From Bifidobacterium cebidarum (lineage in GTDB: Bacteria > Actinomycetota > Actinomycetes > Actinomycetales > Bifidobacteriaceae): a DNA stretch of 64,000 bases. This document shows, piece after piece, positions 36,022-44,472 of this stretch. The DNA lies in NCBI RefSeq assembly GCF_009193305.1, contig NZ_WBVS01000009.1, positions 1 through 64,000 of the forward strand. The letters run 5' to 3'. Both the position numbers and the translations under genes were made by a program. Below the pieces are notes generated by a model, which did not search any database, was not told the DNA's origin, and saw nothing but the letters and a program-made list of their open reading frames with translations. Numbering within the stretch: position 1 is the first letter of the stretch; each line of letters begins with the position of its first letter.

Positions 36022-36167
36022 CCTCGATCGGGCTGTTGAGAGTCCGGTGGACTCTCAACAGGACCCGCGCCGAGCTGCGACAGCGGCGAGGCCAACATTG
36101 AATCTCGCTCGTCAGAGCGAGTCTGTAATTGCTGGACCTGGTCCGTTGGCTGATCGAGGCATTATCT
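35990..36167. repeat. direct repeat of the leuD 3' end flanking a 118-base insert with hairpin
   Basis: 35990-36019 and 36138-36167 are identical 30-base copies; the second would again encode GPLADRGII and a stop (TGA for TAG). The insert between them (36020-36137) has no gene and holds a 12-bp perfect stem, TGTTGAGAGTCC-GGT-GGACTCTCAACA, at 36033-36059. Confidence 0.85.
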
Positions 36168-36176
36168 GAGTCGTGA

Positions 36177-38018
36177 TCAGACTGCAGCATCGTTGAGGCT
36201 CCCCTCGTTGAGGGGAGCTTTTGTCTCTAGCGGCTGAAGGGAGGTTCCCTCCACCCAGCCGGCTAAAGCCTCGGCATCGCAGCGATGCAAGAACATGAAT
36301 CGCAATTCATCGATTCCGTTCATCACAAATAACGACATTTGCACGCGTTCGATGCCGCGCGATTCGCGCCATAATGCCGTGTATCGTGTAATCGACTGCA
36401 CTCTTGCGCGCCGCGTCACCGCAACAAATCTGGTGAGCCGAATCGCACCGGTGACAAGAATGCGCGACGAGCAATGGGCGGCAGAATCAGCGTCGAGCAA
36501 TGCAAAGCCTTCAGCCTGCGCTTTGAGCAAACGACACATCATCCACCACGATCCCAATGCGATAGGCACAATCGACAGCCACCAGGGCCAACCTAAGTCC
36601 GGGATGGCACACCGAGTGCGCAATGCCGCTGCGACATGCGCATCAGAACCCAGCCACACTGCAAGAGTGCTTGCCAATGTTGCAATCGCAGGCAGTGTGA
36701 GGTAATACCGCAACAATCCGCGCCCGGTATGGTGCAGCTGCGGCGCATGTTCAGATGCTCCCGTGGCGTTCGGTTCATGCGATTCATACGATGACGACAT
36801 TGACGACGCAGTTCGGTGCTGCCCGAGCGCCGTGGATACTTCCTGCAGCCCCCACTCAGGTAATATCTCATGCAACACCGCGTACACGCGTCGGGTGCCG
36901 ATTACCGGTAGAATTCGCGCCGCCGACGTTCCGTTTTCCTTGCTCCCGCTGTTGGCGGTTGACGAGCTTAGCCCCAATCCAACCGAACAGAGGTGAAAAG
37001 GTCGGCGCAGCATCGATTGCCGGATGGTCACTGTTTGGATGCGACGGGCCGGAATGGTCGTGGTATGCCGGGTGAGTAGTCCGCGAACCACCACCAAATC
37101 ATCACCGCGACGCCATACTTCGAATCCATAGAACCTCAGCAGCGAGGTGACGATGCTCACCGCCATCAGCAGCGTCACGCATGCTAATATCAGTGCTGCT
37201 GCCGAGGCCAATCCACCGGTGAGCGCGTTCCGCACCGAGCGCTCGGCCTCGTGCATCATGCTGCGTGGCAACACATCCTGAACTTGCTGCACAAATCCAT
37301 ACACCACGAGCGCGGCGGCCAGGAATCCGATATCCGTAATGGCAAACAGCAGGATATCGCTTACGGAGGCGCGGAATAGAGGCGTTTTCGATGGGCTGCG
37401 TGGTGATGGCGGCAGTGATGAGGTATTTGGGATATCTATAGGTGTTGAGGCTGTTAAAGGCACTGAAGCCTGTGGAACGCTTGATAGGGTGATGTTCGGA
37501 TATGCTGCTGCCTGGGATCGTGCGCGCAGACCCTCCAACTCGAGTTGTAGCAAGGCTGGTACCGCGTCCAACCGAATATCGGTGTCTGCTGCGCCGGCTG
37601 CTGAAACAGTCAGTCGTATCACTCCGAACGGCTGCAGATAGATGGGCTGCGAACTATTGATGGCGTGAATCGAGCCATAGCTGATTGTTCTGTTTTTGCG
37701 GAAGAACAGGCCTGATTTGAACGCAAGTTTGTCGGATTCCAGTTGGTATCGGGTGGTCAGCCAATTGATGATGGGTTGGCAGAGCGCGACGACAATAACA
37801 CTGAGCAATATCAATGTGATGGTTAAAACTGACAGTTCTTTGCGCGCGATGAATAGCAGTGCGAAGAACAGTCCGATAATTCCCCGAGTGGTTTCAATCA
37901 TTCCGATGATCAGGGAAGCTGGGTGTAGTCTGCGCCAGCCGGTGTTGGTAGGTGTGTTAACCGCGGTCCTGATCGCAGTTGTGGTGCCGTCTGAGCGACT
38001 GGTGGCTTCGGCGTTCAT
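36177..38018 (-). CDS. membrane protein with bacterial PH domains (YdbT-like)
   Basis: About 613 residues. It consists of hydrophobic helix pairs alternating with PH-like segments; RKNRTISYGSIHAINSSQPIYLQPFGVIRLTV and RHTTTIPARRIQTVTIRQSMLRRPFHLCSVGL are two clear bPH2 (PF03703) cores, and TRFVAVTRRARVQSITRYT a third, weaker one. About six membrane segments are visible. The start ATG (38018) overlaps the stop of the upstream PH gene as TGATG, so they are translationally coupled. Similar YdbS/YdbT pairs are linked to antimicrobial tolerance in other species; no role is known here. Its last codons cover a GCTCCCCTC/GAGGGGAGC hairpin. Confidence 0.85.
   Translation of the reverse strand: MNAEATSRSDGTTTAIRTAVNTPTNTGWRRLHPASLIIGMIETTRGIIGLFFALLFIARKELSVLTITLILLSVIVVALCQPIINWLTTRYQLESDKLAFKSGLFFRKNRTISYGSIHAINSSQPIYLQPFGVIRLTVSAAGAADTDIRLDAVPALLQLELEGLRARSQAAAYPNITLSSVPQASVPLTASTPIDIPNTSSLPPSPRSPSKTPLFRASVSDILLFAITDIGFLAAALVVYGFVQQVQDVLPRSMMHEAERSVRNALTGGLASAAALILACVTLLMAVSIVTSLLRFYGFEVWRRGDDLVVVRGLLTRHTTTIPARRIQTVTIRQSMLRRPFHLCSVGLGLSSSTANSGSKENGTSAARILPVIGTRRVYAVLHEILPEWGLQEVSTALGQHRTASSMSSSYESHEPNATGASEHAPQLHHTGRGLLRYYLTLPAIATLASTLAVWLGSDAHVAAALRTRCAIPDLGWPWWLSIVPIALGSWWMMCRLLKAQAEGFALLDADSAAHCSSRILVTGAIRLTRFVAVTRRARVQSITRYTALWRESRGIERVQMSLFVMNGIDELRFMFLHRCDAEALAGWVEGTSLQPLETKAPLNEGSLNDAAV
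36198..36222 (+). terminator. stem-loop with T-run after leuD, inside the 3' end of the PH gene
   Basis: GCTCCCCTC-GTT-GAGGGGAGC followed by TTTTG on the plus strand. It can terminate leuCD, and at the same time it encodes part of the C-terminus of the converging PH gene. Confidence 0.6.
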
Positions 38019-38641
38019 CACAGATCATCCTTGGCTATGGCTACGCGCTCAGTGATCAGCGCCACCAAGTGCTCGGCTTCGGTGGCGCTTAGCGCCGCGA
38101 TTTCATGCTCGTCAGCTGCGGTATGCACCACCACGGTGGTCAGTCCAAACTGTCGCTGCACCGGATTCTGCTTGGTGTCCACATGCTGCACGCGCGTATA
38201 CGGCGTGGTGGTGGAGCGACGGAACAGCCACCCTTTGCGTGTGGCAAGGTCGCGCTCGCCGATGCGAAACCGCGTGAACGCATATATATATTTGGTCTGT
38301 AGCGGTTGCGAAGCCAGATCCAGTACCGAGTATGCTGCGGCTAGCGTGACGATCAACCGTTGCCAGAACCCCCACCAGCCGTTTGCCATGCATACGGCTG
38401 CGACCACGGCGCATACCGCCAGCCAAATGACACACTGGATTGCTTCATTGATCAGCCACACCGTACGCACGCGTGGCGGCAGTGGTTGCCAGCCTTGATT
38501 ATCAGCGGCGCGGAGTGCTGTTTCGGCATTGCCGTTTGCGGGTGATTCACCGGAGACATCGGTAACAACTATGGCCTCTTGTAAATCGCTATTGGGCTGC
38601 TCCCCAGGCAGCGTCGGCCGAGCCGTGTGATGATCGTCCAT
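38018..38641 (-). CDS. membrane protein with bacterial PH domain (YdbS-like)
   Basis: About 207 residues. A polar N-terminal ~60 residues, then a two-helix hydrophobic region (WLINEAIQCVIWLAVCAVVAAVCM and FWQRLIVTLAAAYSVLDL) and a single PH-like domain with RFRIGERDLATRKGWLFRRSTTTPYTRVQHV and GLTTVVVHTAADEHEIAALSATEAEHLVALI. ATG 38641 has AGGGGGAATC upstream. It is the first gene of a coupled pair with the larger PH protein. A shared membrane complex is inferred from the pairing. Confidence 0.85.
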   Translation of the reverse strand: MDDHHTARPTLPGEQPNSDLQEAIVVTDVSGESPANGNAETALRAADNQGWQPLPPRVRTVWLINEAIQCVIWLAVCAVVAAVCMANGWWGFWQRLIVTLAAAYSVLDLASQPLQTKYIYAFTRFRIGERDLATRKGWLFRRSTTTPYTRVQHVDTKQNPVQRQFGLTTVVVHTAADEHEIAALSATEAEHLVALITERVAIAKDDL

Positions 38642-38845
38642 CGTGATTCCCCCTTGCATCGATATGTCCACTGCACGGTACATAAATACGTCCAATGAGA
38701 GGATTTTGTTTTCTAGGATAAGGGACTTCTCGAGGGAGGGAATATTTTTTCCAGGCATCAATAGTTGGCCTTATACTTAACTCCGTATGCAAAGATGCCT
38801 CGGTATGCTGACCGAGATAATCGTGACATAGGTTGGAGAGAGACG

Positions 38846-41800
38846 ATGTCGAAGAACATCACACAACGATTGGCTGGAGTAGCAGCTGCCGTGGCAAGCC
38901 TCGCCATGCTGTTCTGTGCTTTGCCTGCGCAGGCGGTGGATTATTCCACCGTGGGCTCGGACGCCGCAGCAAAGGCCAACGTGGTTCAGGCTTTGGAATA
39001 CGTGCAGGATTTGAATGCGCTACGTGCAAGTACGAAGCGCCGTCCGTTGACTGCACAGCAGATTATCGACGCGATTAATGCTGATGAGCATGCCAATTAT
39101 CCATCGAGCTATATCGATCCCAAAGCTGCCGATGGCAGTGCAGTTGTGGCGCTGAAGGTTAATGATCAGCTGATGTCTTGGGCTCAGACCCGTGCCAATG
39201 AATTGGCGAAGCGCGCTGAAAGCGTGAGCGATACCGAAAGCCCGCTCGATGGTCATGCGAATACTGCTAATGGCCGCCCTGACTGGGCGATTAATACTTT
39301 GACAAATGCGCCGGGAGTTCAGCCGGGAACATTTACTTTTGGTCCTGAGGCGTTGGCAATTGGATACCCTGATTATGACTCCAATATGGCACCGGTTGCC
39401 GCTTGGTACAGCGAATTGAATGCTGAGAATAATCTTGAAGAGCTTCGTAAGCAATATCCGGGCTGGACGGATGCCGATATTCTTTCACAAGAGCGGCAAG
39501 GCTATGGCCATTACCTCACAGAAGTAAATCCTTACGCTAATATCGCCGGATTCGGTGTGGCGAAGGTTTCCAGCGGTCGTTGGAAAGGCGCTTTGGTCTC
39601 CGTGCTTGAGGTCGGCAACAGCTGGAATGCTAAGGGTACGACTCAGAGTGTTCAAGAAGCTCTTGCTGGATTGCGCAGCATCCAGTCGGTCGCCAATCCA
39701 GCTGCGCAGACGGTGGAGTCCAGCACTGGAACTCCTGCTGGTCTGCCGACCACTGTAGGTGTGAAGTATGACGATGGCACTACCGGCAGCGCTGCTGTGA
39801 CGTGGAATGTTCCAAATGACTGGAATAAGAACCGCGATCAGCATACTGTGACCCTGACCGGTACGGTGGCCGGTACTACTTTGAAGGCTTCGCTGAATCT
39901 CACCGTTAAGGCCGCCACCGTTACTAGTGCCACCGCCAATGGATCCACTGCGGTGACTACGCCTTCCGGCACTAACCCGGAGCGCAAGCTGCCGAAGACC
40001 GCTACCGTTGCATGGTCGAACGGCAGTGAGGACAAGAACGTTGCCATCAAGTGGGCATCCAACGACACCTACAAGCAGCGTGCGCCCCGGCCATACACGC
40101 TTACCGGCACTATCGGTAGCACAGGCAAGACCGTGACCGCCACCATCACTGTGGAACCGGCCACTGTTTCCACGATTGATCAGCCCGCCAAGGCTTCCAT
40201 CAGCAAGGGGACCAAGCCGACGATTCCGACTACGGTCAAGGCCCACTGGTCCAATGGCGATACCACTGATGCCACTATCTATTGGGATAACGGCAAGAAC
40301 CCCGCTGATGCATCCTTTGGCGCTGTCGGCAAGCAAACCTTCGCCGGTACTGCTGAAGGCAAACCGGTGACTTGGGAAGTCGAAGTCGTGGCCGCAAAGG
40401 TCGAGAAGGCTTACGACCCGGCTCCGATGACTACCGAGGCTGGTGTTGACCCGACTGATAAGCTGCCCAGCACGGTTCAGGCTGATCTCGACAATGGCCA
40501 GAAGAAACAGAATGTATCCGTGGCATGGGATGCTCTGCCGGACACTTGGAAGAACTACCAGGGTGGCACTATCACGCTGAAGGGCACCGTGAACGGTCAG
40601 GCCGATAAGCGCGTAACGCTCACCATTGCCGTGAAGCACGCCACCATTGAGCCGCAGACGCTTACCGGTGTATCCGTTCCGGCGGGTGTGAACCCCACGA
40701 ACAAGCTGCCGAAGACTGTAACCATCACGTGGTCCAACAACACTGGCACCAAGGGCAATGTGGCAGTCCAATGGAGCAAGATCGCTGATTCCGCATATGC
40801 CGAAGTTGGTGCATTCAACGCTACCGGCACGGTGAATGTGGACGGTCAGACCGGTACGGTAACGGTTCCGGTCACTGTGACCGATCCTGTTGCGGTTAAG
40901 GCTGCCCCGACCAAGACTGAGATCGAGACCATCGCCACGCATGCGCCGGATCTCAGCGGCGTGAAGGCTACCGTCACGTACTCCAACGGTTCCACCAAGA
41001 TCGTGGACGTCGATTGGCCTGCCGATATCGATGTCAGCAAGGCTGCTACCGTGCCGGTGACCGGTATGGTCCAGGGTGTCAGCATTGATGGCAAGGCTGC
41101 TACCGTAACGCTGAACGTTACCGTCAAGCCGCGCGCGATTACTGCCGTTACTCCATTAACGGACGCAATCAGCATTCCGACTGCAAAAGACACTGATTCT
41201 ACGCCAAGTGTTACCGGCAAGGTAACTGTGACTTGGAACGACGGTGCAACCGAGGCTCGCGATGTAGCACTGACTTTGCCTGACGGGTGGAACCATGACA
41301 TCGCCGAGCATACAGTTACAGCTACCGGTCGTACCGAGGGGTGGGCAAAGGACATTCCTTTCTCCGTCACTGTTGAAGCAGCTACTGCGGAAACAGCTGA
41401 AAATCCTGCCGATCTCAGCACTCCGGTCAAACTTGTGCCTACGCTTCCGACTACTGTCAAAGTCACATGGAGCAATGGCCAGACCACGAACGAACAGGTT
41501 TCTTGGACCAAGCCGGATGATTCCGTGTATGGTCAGGTCACTGCAGAAAATGCTCCTATCGTGGTCAACGGTACGGTAAAGGGCATGCCTGTCAGCGTGC
41601 GTGTGTATGTAGTCGCGGCAACGCTCACTGGGGTGGACGCTCCGGAAGGTGTTTCCACTGAAGCGGGTACCGCTGCGGCGCTTCCGTCCACTGCCACCGC
41701 TCATTGGTCCAATGGCTCCACTTCTCAGGTTGCTGTGACCTGGAAGACCGACGGCGTGGACTTCTCCAACCGCTCCGGTGCCGACAAGACCGTGAAGGTC

Positions 41801-42514
41801 AAGGGCGCGGTACAGGGCTGGAATGACGGTGTGGAAACTACCGTCACTGTGCACAGCGCTGTAGTCACCAATGCTGTGGTCGACGGTAAGACCACTGTCA
41901 CTACGGATTCCGGTAAGGATCCGTCCGCTCAGTTCCCGAAGAACGCCAAGCTCACCTGGAGCGACGATGGGGCAGATTCCACCGAGTCCATTGCATGGGA
42001 GAAGTTCACCGGTTACACCAAGCGCGAAGGTGGCCTGTTCACTGTCAACGGCACGGTGAAGGGCAAGACCGTCACTGTTCAGGTGACTGTAAACCCGGCC
42101 ACACCAGTCAAGGTGGTGGACGATACCGTCATCCAGGCTATTCAGGTGGGAGGCAAGCTTGACCTTCCCGAACAGCTGGACGTGGTGTGGTCCAATGGCG
42201 ACAAGGTTGCCACTGTCGTGACTTGGGATAGCTATGACGCCAAGCTGCTCAACAAGGTCGGCTCCTTCAAGATTGCCGGCAAGGTGAACCCGACCGATGA
42301 CGTGGCATACACGGTTGTCGCCAAGGTGACGGTATCCGCGAAGCAGACGACTGTTGAGCAGGACAAGACCAATACTGCTGACAAGAATTCCAACAAGAAC
42401 AAGTTGACCAATACCGGGTCGAATATCGCAATTGTTGCTGTAGCCGTAGTTGTGCTTCTTGCTCTGGCTGTAGGTATGTTGGTTATCTCTAAGAACAAGC
42501 GTACTTTGCAGTGA
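38846..42514 (+). CDS. large surface protein: SCP-like domain plus eleven Ig-like repeats
   Basis: About 1222 residues. A signal peptide (GVAAAVASLAMLFCALPAQA) is followed by an N-terminal ~250-residue segment with GYGHYLTEVNPYANIAGFGVA, reminiscent of CAP/SCP-like domains. Eleven repeats of about 75-80 residues follow, each with a LP.TV.V.WSNG-type strand and ending in a Val-rich strand; they resemble Big_4 Ig-like domains. The end has a hydrophobic helix (IAIVAVAVVVLLALAVGMLVI) and a basic tail (SKNKR) preceded by NKLTNTGSN, which has an LxxTG-like spacing but no proline at the second position. It is probably cell-wall or membrane anchored. ATG 38846 has GGAGAGAG upstream. Function, perhaps adhesion or cell-wall interaction, is not shown. 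Confidence 0.85.
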   Translation: MSKNITQRLAGVAAAVASLAMLFCALPAQAVDYSTVGSDAAAKANVVQALEYVQDLNALRASTKRRPLTAQQIIDAINADEHANYPSSYIDPKAADGSAVVALKVNDQLMSWAQTRANELAKRAESVSDTESPLDGHANTANGRPDWAINTLTNAPGVQPGTFTFGPEALAIGYPDYDSNMAPVAAWYSELNAENNLEELRKQYPGWTDADILSQERQGYGHYLTEVNPYANIAGFGVAKVSSGRWKGALVSVLEVGNSWNAKGTTQSVQEALAGLRSIQSVANPAAQTVESSTGTPAGLPTTVGVKYDDGTTGSAAVTWNVPNDWNKNRDQHTVTLTGTVAGTTLKASLNLTVKAATVTSATANGSTAVTTPSGTNPERKLPKTATVAWSNGSEDKNVAIKWASNDTYKQRAPRPYTLTGTIGSTGKTVTATITVEPATVSTIDQPAKASISKGTKPTIPTTVKAHWSNGDTTDATIYWDNGKNPADASFGAVGKQTFAGTAEGKPVTWEVEVVAAKVEKAYDPAPMTTEAGVDPTDKLPSTVQADLDNGQKKQNVSVAWDALPDTWKNYQGGTITLKGTVNGQADKRVTLTIAVKHATIEPQTLTGVSVPAGVNPTNKLPKTVTITWSNNTGTKGNVAVQWSKIADSAYAEVGAFNATGTVNVDGQTGTVTVPVTVTDPVAVKAAPTKTEIETIATHAPDLSGVKATVTYSNGSTKIVDVDWPADIDVSKAATVPVTGMVQGVSIDGKAATVTLNVTVKPRAITAVTPLTDAISIPTAKDTDSTPSVTGKVTVTWNDGATEARDVALTLPDGWNHDIAEHTVTATGRTEGWAKDIPFSVTVEAATAETAENPADLSTPVKLVPTLPTTVKVTWSNGQTTNEQVSWTKPDDSVYGQVTAENAPIVVNGTVKGMPVSVRVYVVAATLTGVDAPEGVSTEAGTAAALPSTATAHWSNGSTSQVAVTWKTDGVDFSNRSGADKTVKVKGAVQGWNDGVETTVTVHSAVVTNAVVDGKTTVTTDSGKDPSAQFPKNAKLTWSDDGADSTESIAWEKFTGYTKREGGLFTVNGTVKGKTVTVQVTVNPATPVKVVDDTVIQAIQVGGKLDLPEQLDVVWSNGDKVATVVTWDSYDAKLLNKVGSFKIAGKVNPTDDVAYTVVAKVTVSAKQTTVEQDKTNTADKNSNKNKLTNTGSNIAIVAVAVVVLLALAVGMLVISKNKRTLQ

Positions 42515-42580
42515 ACGCTCGAAGCGCTTGAATCTATGGTGGTCATTGCGCTATGAGTGCATGACTGTCGTACGCCCAAC

Positions 42581-42629
42581 ATGAGGCGGGTTGCCATTCG
42601 AAAACAGTTCGAATGGCAACCCGCCTCAT
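42581..42629. terminator. 22-bp perfect stem-loop terminator
   Basis: ATGAGGCGGGTTGCCATTCGAA (42581-42602) pairs exactly with 42608-42629 around AACAG. It lies just after the surface-protein gene and ahead of the CPBP gene. There is no long T-run on the plus strand. Confidence 0.75.
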
Positions 42630-42750
42630 TCGTTGTATATGCGTGTATTCGCCTCATGCACTTGTGCGTAATTCGGGTGGCAAGCGGCATTCGTCAATAT
42701 TTGTGGACATAGTCACGAATTGTTCAGAAACGGCGAATAGGTTGAGCAGC

Positions 42751-44292
42751 ATGAGCATAAATGAGCAGCAGCCAGGACGGCCACAGGGGCATCAGCCGCT
42801 TGGGGAACAGCCATATGAGCAGGTGTCTCAGTCGCAATCGCAGCCGCGGTACGACAATCAGCAGGCGAAGGTACCTCAGTCACAGCCACAGATGCTGCAG
42901 TCGCAAACACAGTATGAGGCATCTCCGGCGATGCCGATGCCTCCGGTGCCCATGGCTCCGGCTCCCCGGTATCCGTTCCAACAGCCACAGGTGCCGCCGT
43001 CGCAGTATTACACAGCTCCGGAGCCGCAGTACCAGCAGACATCACATCTTCACCCATATGCTGCGCCATCCCAGTTAGGCGTACCGCAGCAGGTGCCGCA
43101 ATCTCAGCCATCGTCATATTATGCAGTTCCGCAGTCGCAGTACCGGTCTGTACAGCAGCCGCAGTATCAGCAGATGTGGCAACAGTCCCAGCCTCAGCCG
43201 ATCGCCGCGCAGCCCGTTGCCCCACAATATGTTGCGCCACAGCCTTTGATGCAGTCGGGGCCGCAGCCATATGCATACGTGCCTCCGCAGCCTCCGGTCA
43301 TGGCAATCAATCCACGTCAATTATGGAAAACCTGGCGTAGACGCGTGGTTAACCGTGCGATGGGACTCGCCTTCATTTATGAAGCCATGATGTATGTGGG
43401 CAGTATCGTGGCCGCCATCGCGATCGGCGTCATCATGCCCAGTTGGTCGGATTCCACAAAAGGAGACGGCCTCATCAGCCTTGTTTCGCTCGTGTTCGCC
43501 ATGGGTTTTCTGCTCATCATGCGCAACCGCGACATTCTGACCCGTGAATTCTGGCTAAGCGGACCGCATCGGGATACGTATGGCGAGCCGAATCAGCTTG
43601 GACGAATCAGCCAATATGGTGGCGGACGCATGCGGGCGCAGTGGTTCCTGATATTCATCCTGCTTGGCCTTGGCGTGCAAAGCGTGGTGACGTTGGCGCA
43701 AATGGGTGTTTCCATGCTCGGCGGCGACCTGATTTCACCCACATCCGAAAGCCTCAGCGAATCCTCCAATACGGTGACCATGTGGCTGTACGTCGGCTTG
43801 TTCGGGCCGATTTGCGAGGAGGTCATGTTCCGCGGCGTGCTGATGAAGGAACTCAAGCCGCTCGGCAAGAATTTCGCCATCGTCACCTCGGCATTCGCGT
43901 TTGGCCTGTTCCACGATGACTTCGTGCAAGGCGTGTTTGCTTTCCTGTTCGGTTTGATTCTTGGTTTTATCGCCATGGAATATTCGCTGGTTTGGTCGAT
44001 TGCGCTGCACATTTTCAACAACGCTGTTCTTTCCGGCGTGATCGATACATGGTTCGCCGGTCAGCTCAATGATGCGCAATACGCGGTGTACACAATGGTG
44101 CTCACGGCGATCGGCATAGTTGGAGCTGTGGTGGCGCTGTCGCTTTACGGTCGCGGACTCAAGCAATACCGCATGCAGAATCGCAGCATTCCGGATACGT
44201 ATGCCGGATGGTCATCACCGGTGTTTATTGCCTTTGTGATAGTGAACCTTGGCATGGCCGCGCTGCTGCTTGCGGAAGCGATGGCCTCGTAG
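42751..44292 (+). CDS. CPBP family intramembrane protease with Pro/Gln-rich N-terminus
   Basis: About 513 residues. The first ~190 residues are almost entirely Gln, Pro, Ser, Tyr and Ala in short repeated patterns (QPQYQQ, QSQP), probably disordered. About eight hydrophobic segments follow. The CPBP (Abi) signatures are present: EEVMFRGVL (motif 1), FGLFHDD (motif 2) and LHIFNNA (motif 3), supplying the Glu-Glu-Arg and histidines of the metal site. Such proteases include CAAX prenyl proteases and bacteriocin-immunity proteins. Start ATG 42751; the ribosome site (AGGTTGAG) is weak. It follows a large surface protein, but no functional link is shown. Confidence 0.87.
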   Translation: MSINEQQPGRPQGHQPLGEQPYEQVSQSQSQPRYDNQQAKVPQSQPQMLQSQTQYEASPAMPMPPVPMAPAPRYPFQQPQVPPSQYYTAPEPQYQQTSHLHPYAAPSQLGVPQQVPQSQPSSYYAVPQSQYRSVQQPQYQQMWQQSQPQPIAAQPVAPQYVAPQPLMQSGPQPYAYVPPQPPVMAINPRQLWKTWRRRVVNRAMGLAFIYEAMMYVGSIVAAIAIGVIMPSWSDSTKGDGLISLVSLVFAMGFLLIMRNRDILTREFWLSGPHRDTYGEPNQLGRISQYGGGRMRAQWFLIFILLGLGVQSVVTLAQMGVSMLGGDLISPTSESLSESSNTVTMWLYVGLFGPICEEVMFRGVLMKELKPLGKNFAIVTSAFAFGLFHDDFVQGVFAFLFGLILGFIAMEYSLVWSIALHIFNNAVLSGVIDTWFAGQLNDAQYAVYTMVLTAIGIVGAVVALSLYGRGLKQYRMQNRSIPDTYAGWSSPVFIAFVIVNLGMAALLLAEAMAS

Positions 44293-44354
44293 TATGGACT
44301 GCTTGCGGCGCCAAGACTCAATCGCCGCTAATTGGCTGTCGGGTTTTGGACTCG

Positions 44355-44440
44355 GACTGTAGGAATCCGAACGCTGACTGTAGGTTTTTCAACATATTTC
44401 GTTCAAATTCCTACAGTCAGTGTTGAAAAACCTACAGTCA
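44355..44440. repeat. interleaved inverted repeat related to the 32.6-kb element
   Basis: Two pairs: 44355-44366 with 44407-44418 (GACTGTAGGAAT type) and 44375-44394 with 44421-44440 (20 bp perfect, TGACTGTAGGTTTTTCAACA). Order is A-B-A'-B', so the two cannot form as nested hairpins at once. The TGACTGTAGGTTTTT unit is shared with 32595-32712. Confidence 0.8.
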
Positions 44441-44472
44441 AATGATCGCGACGGATAAGGGACGTTCGCGGT

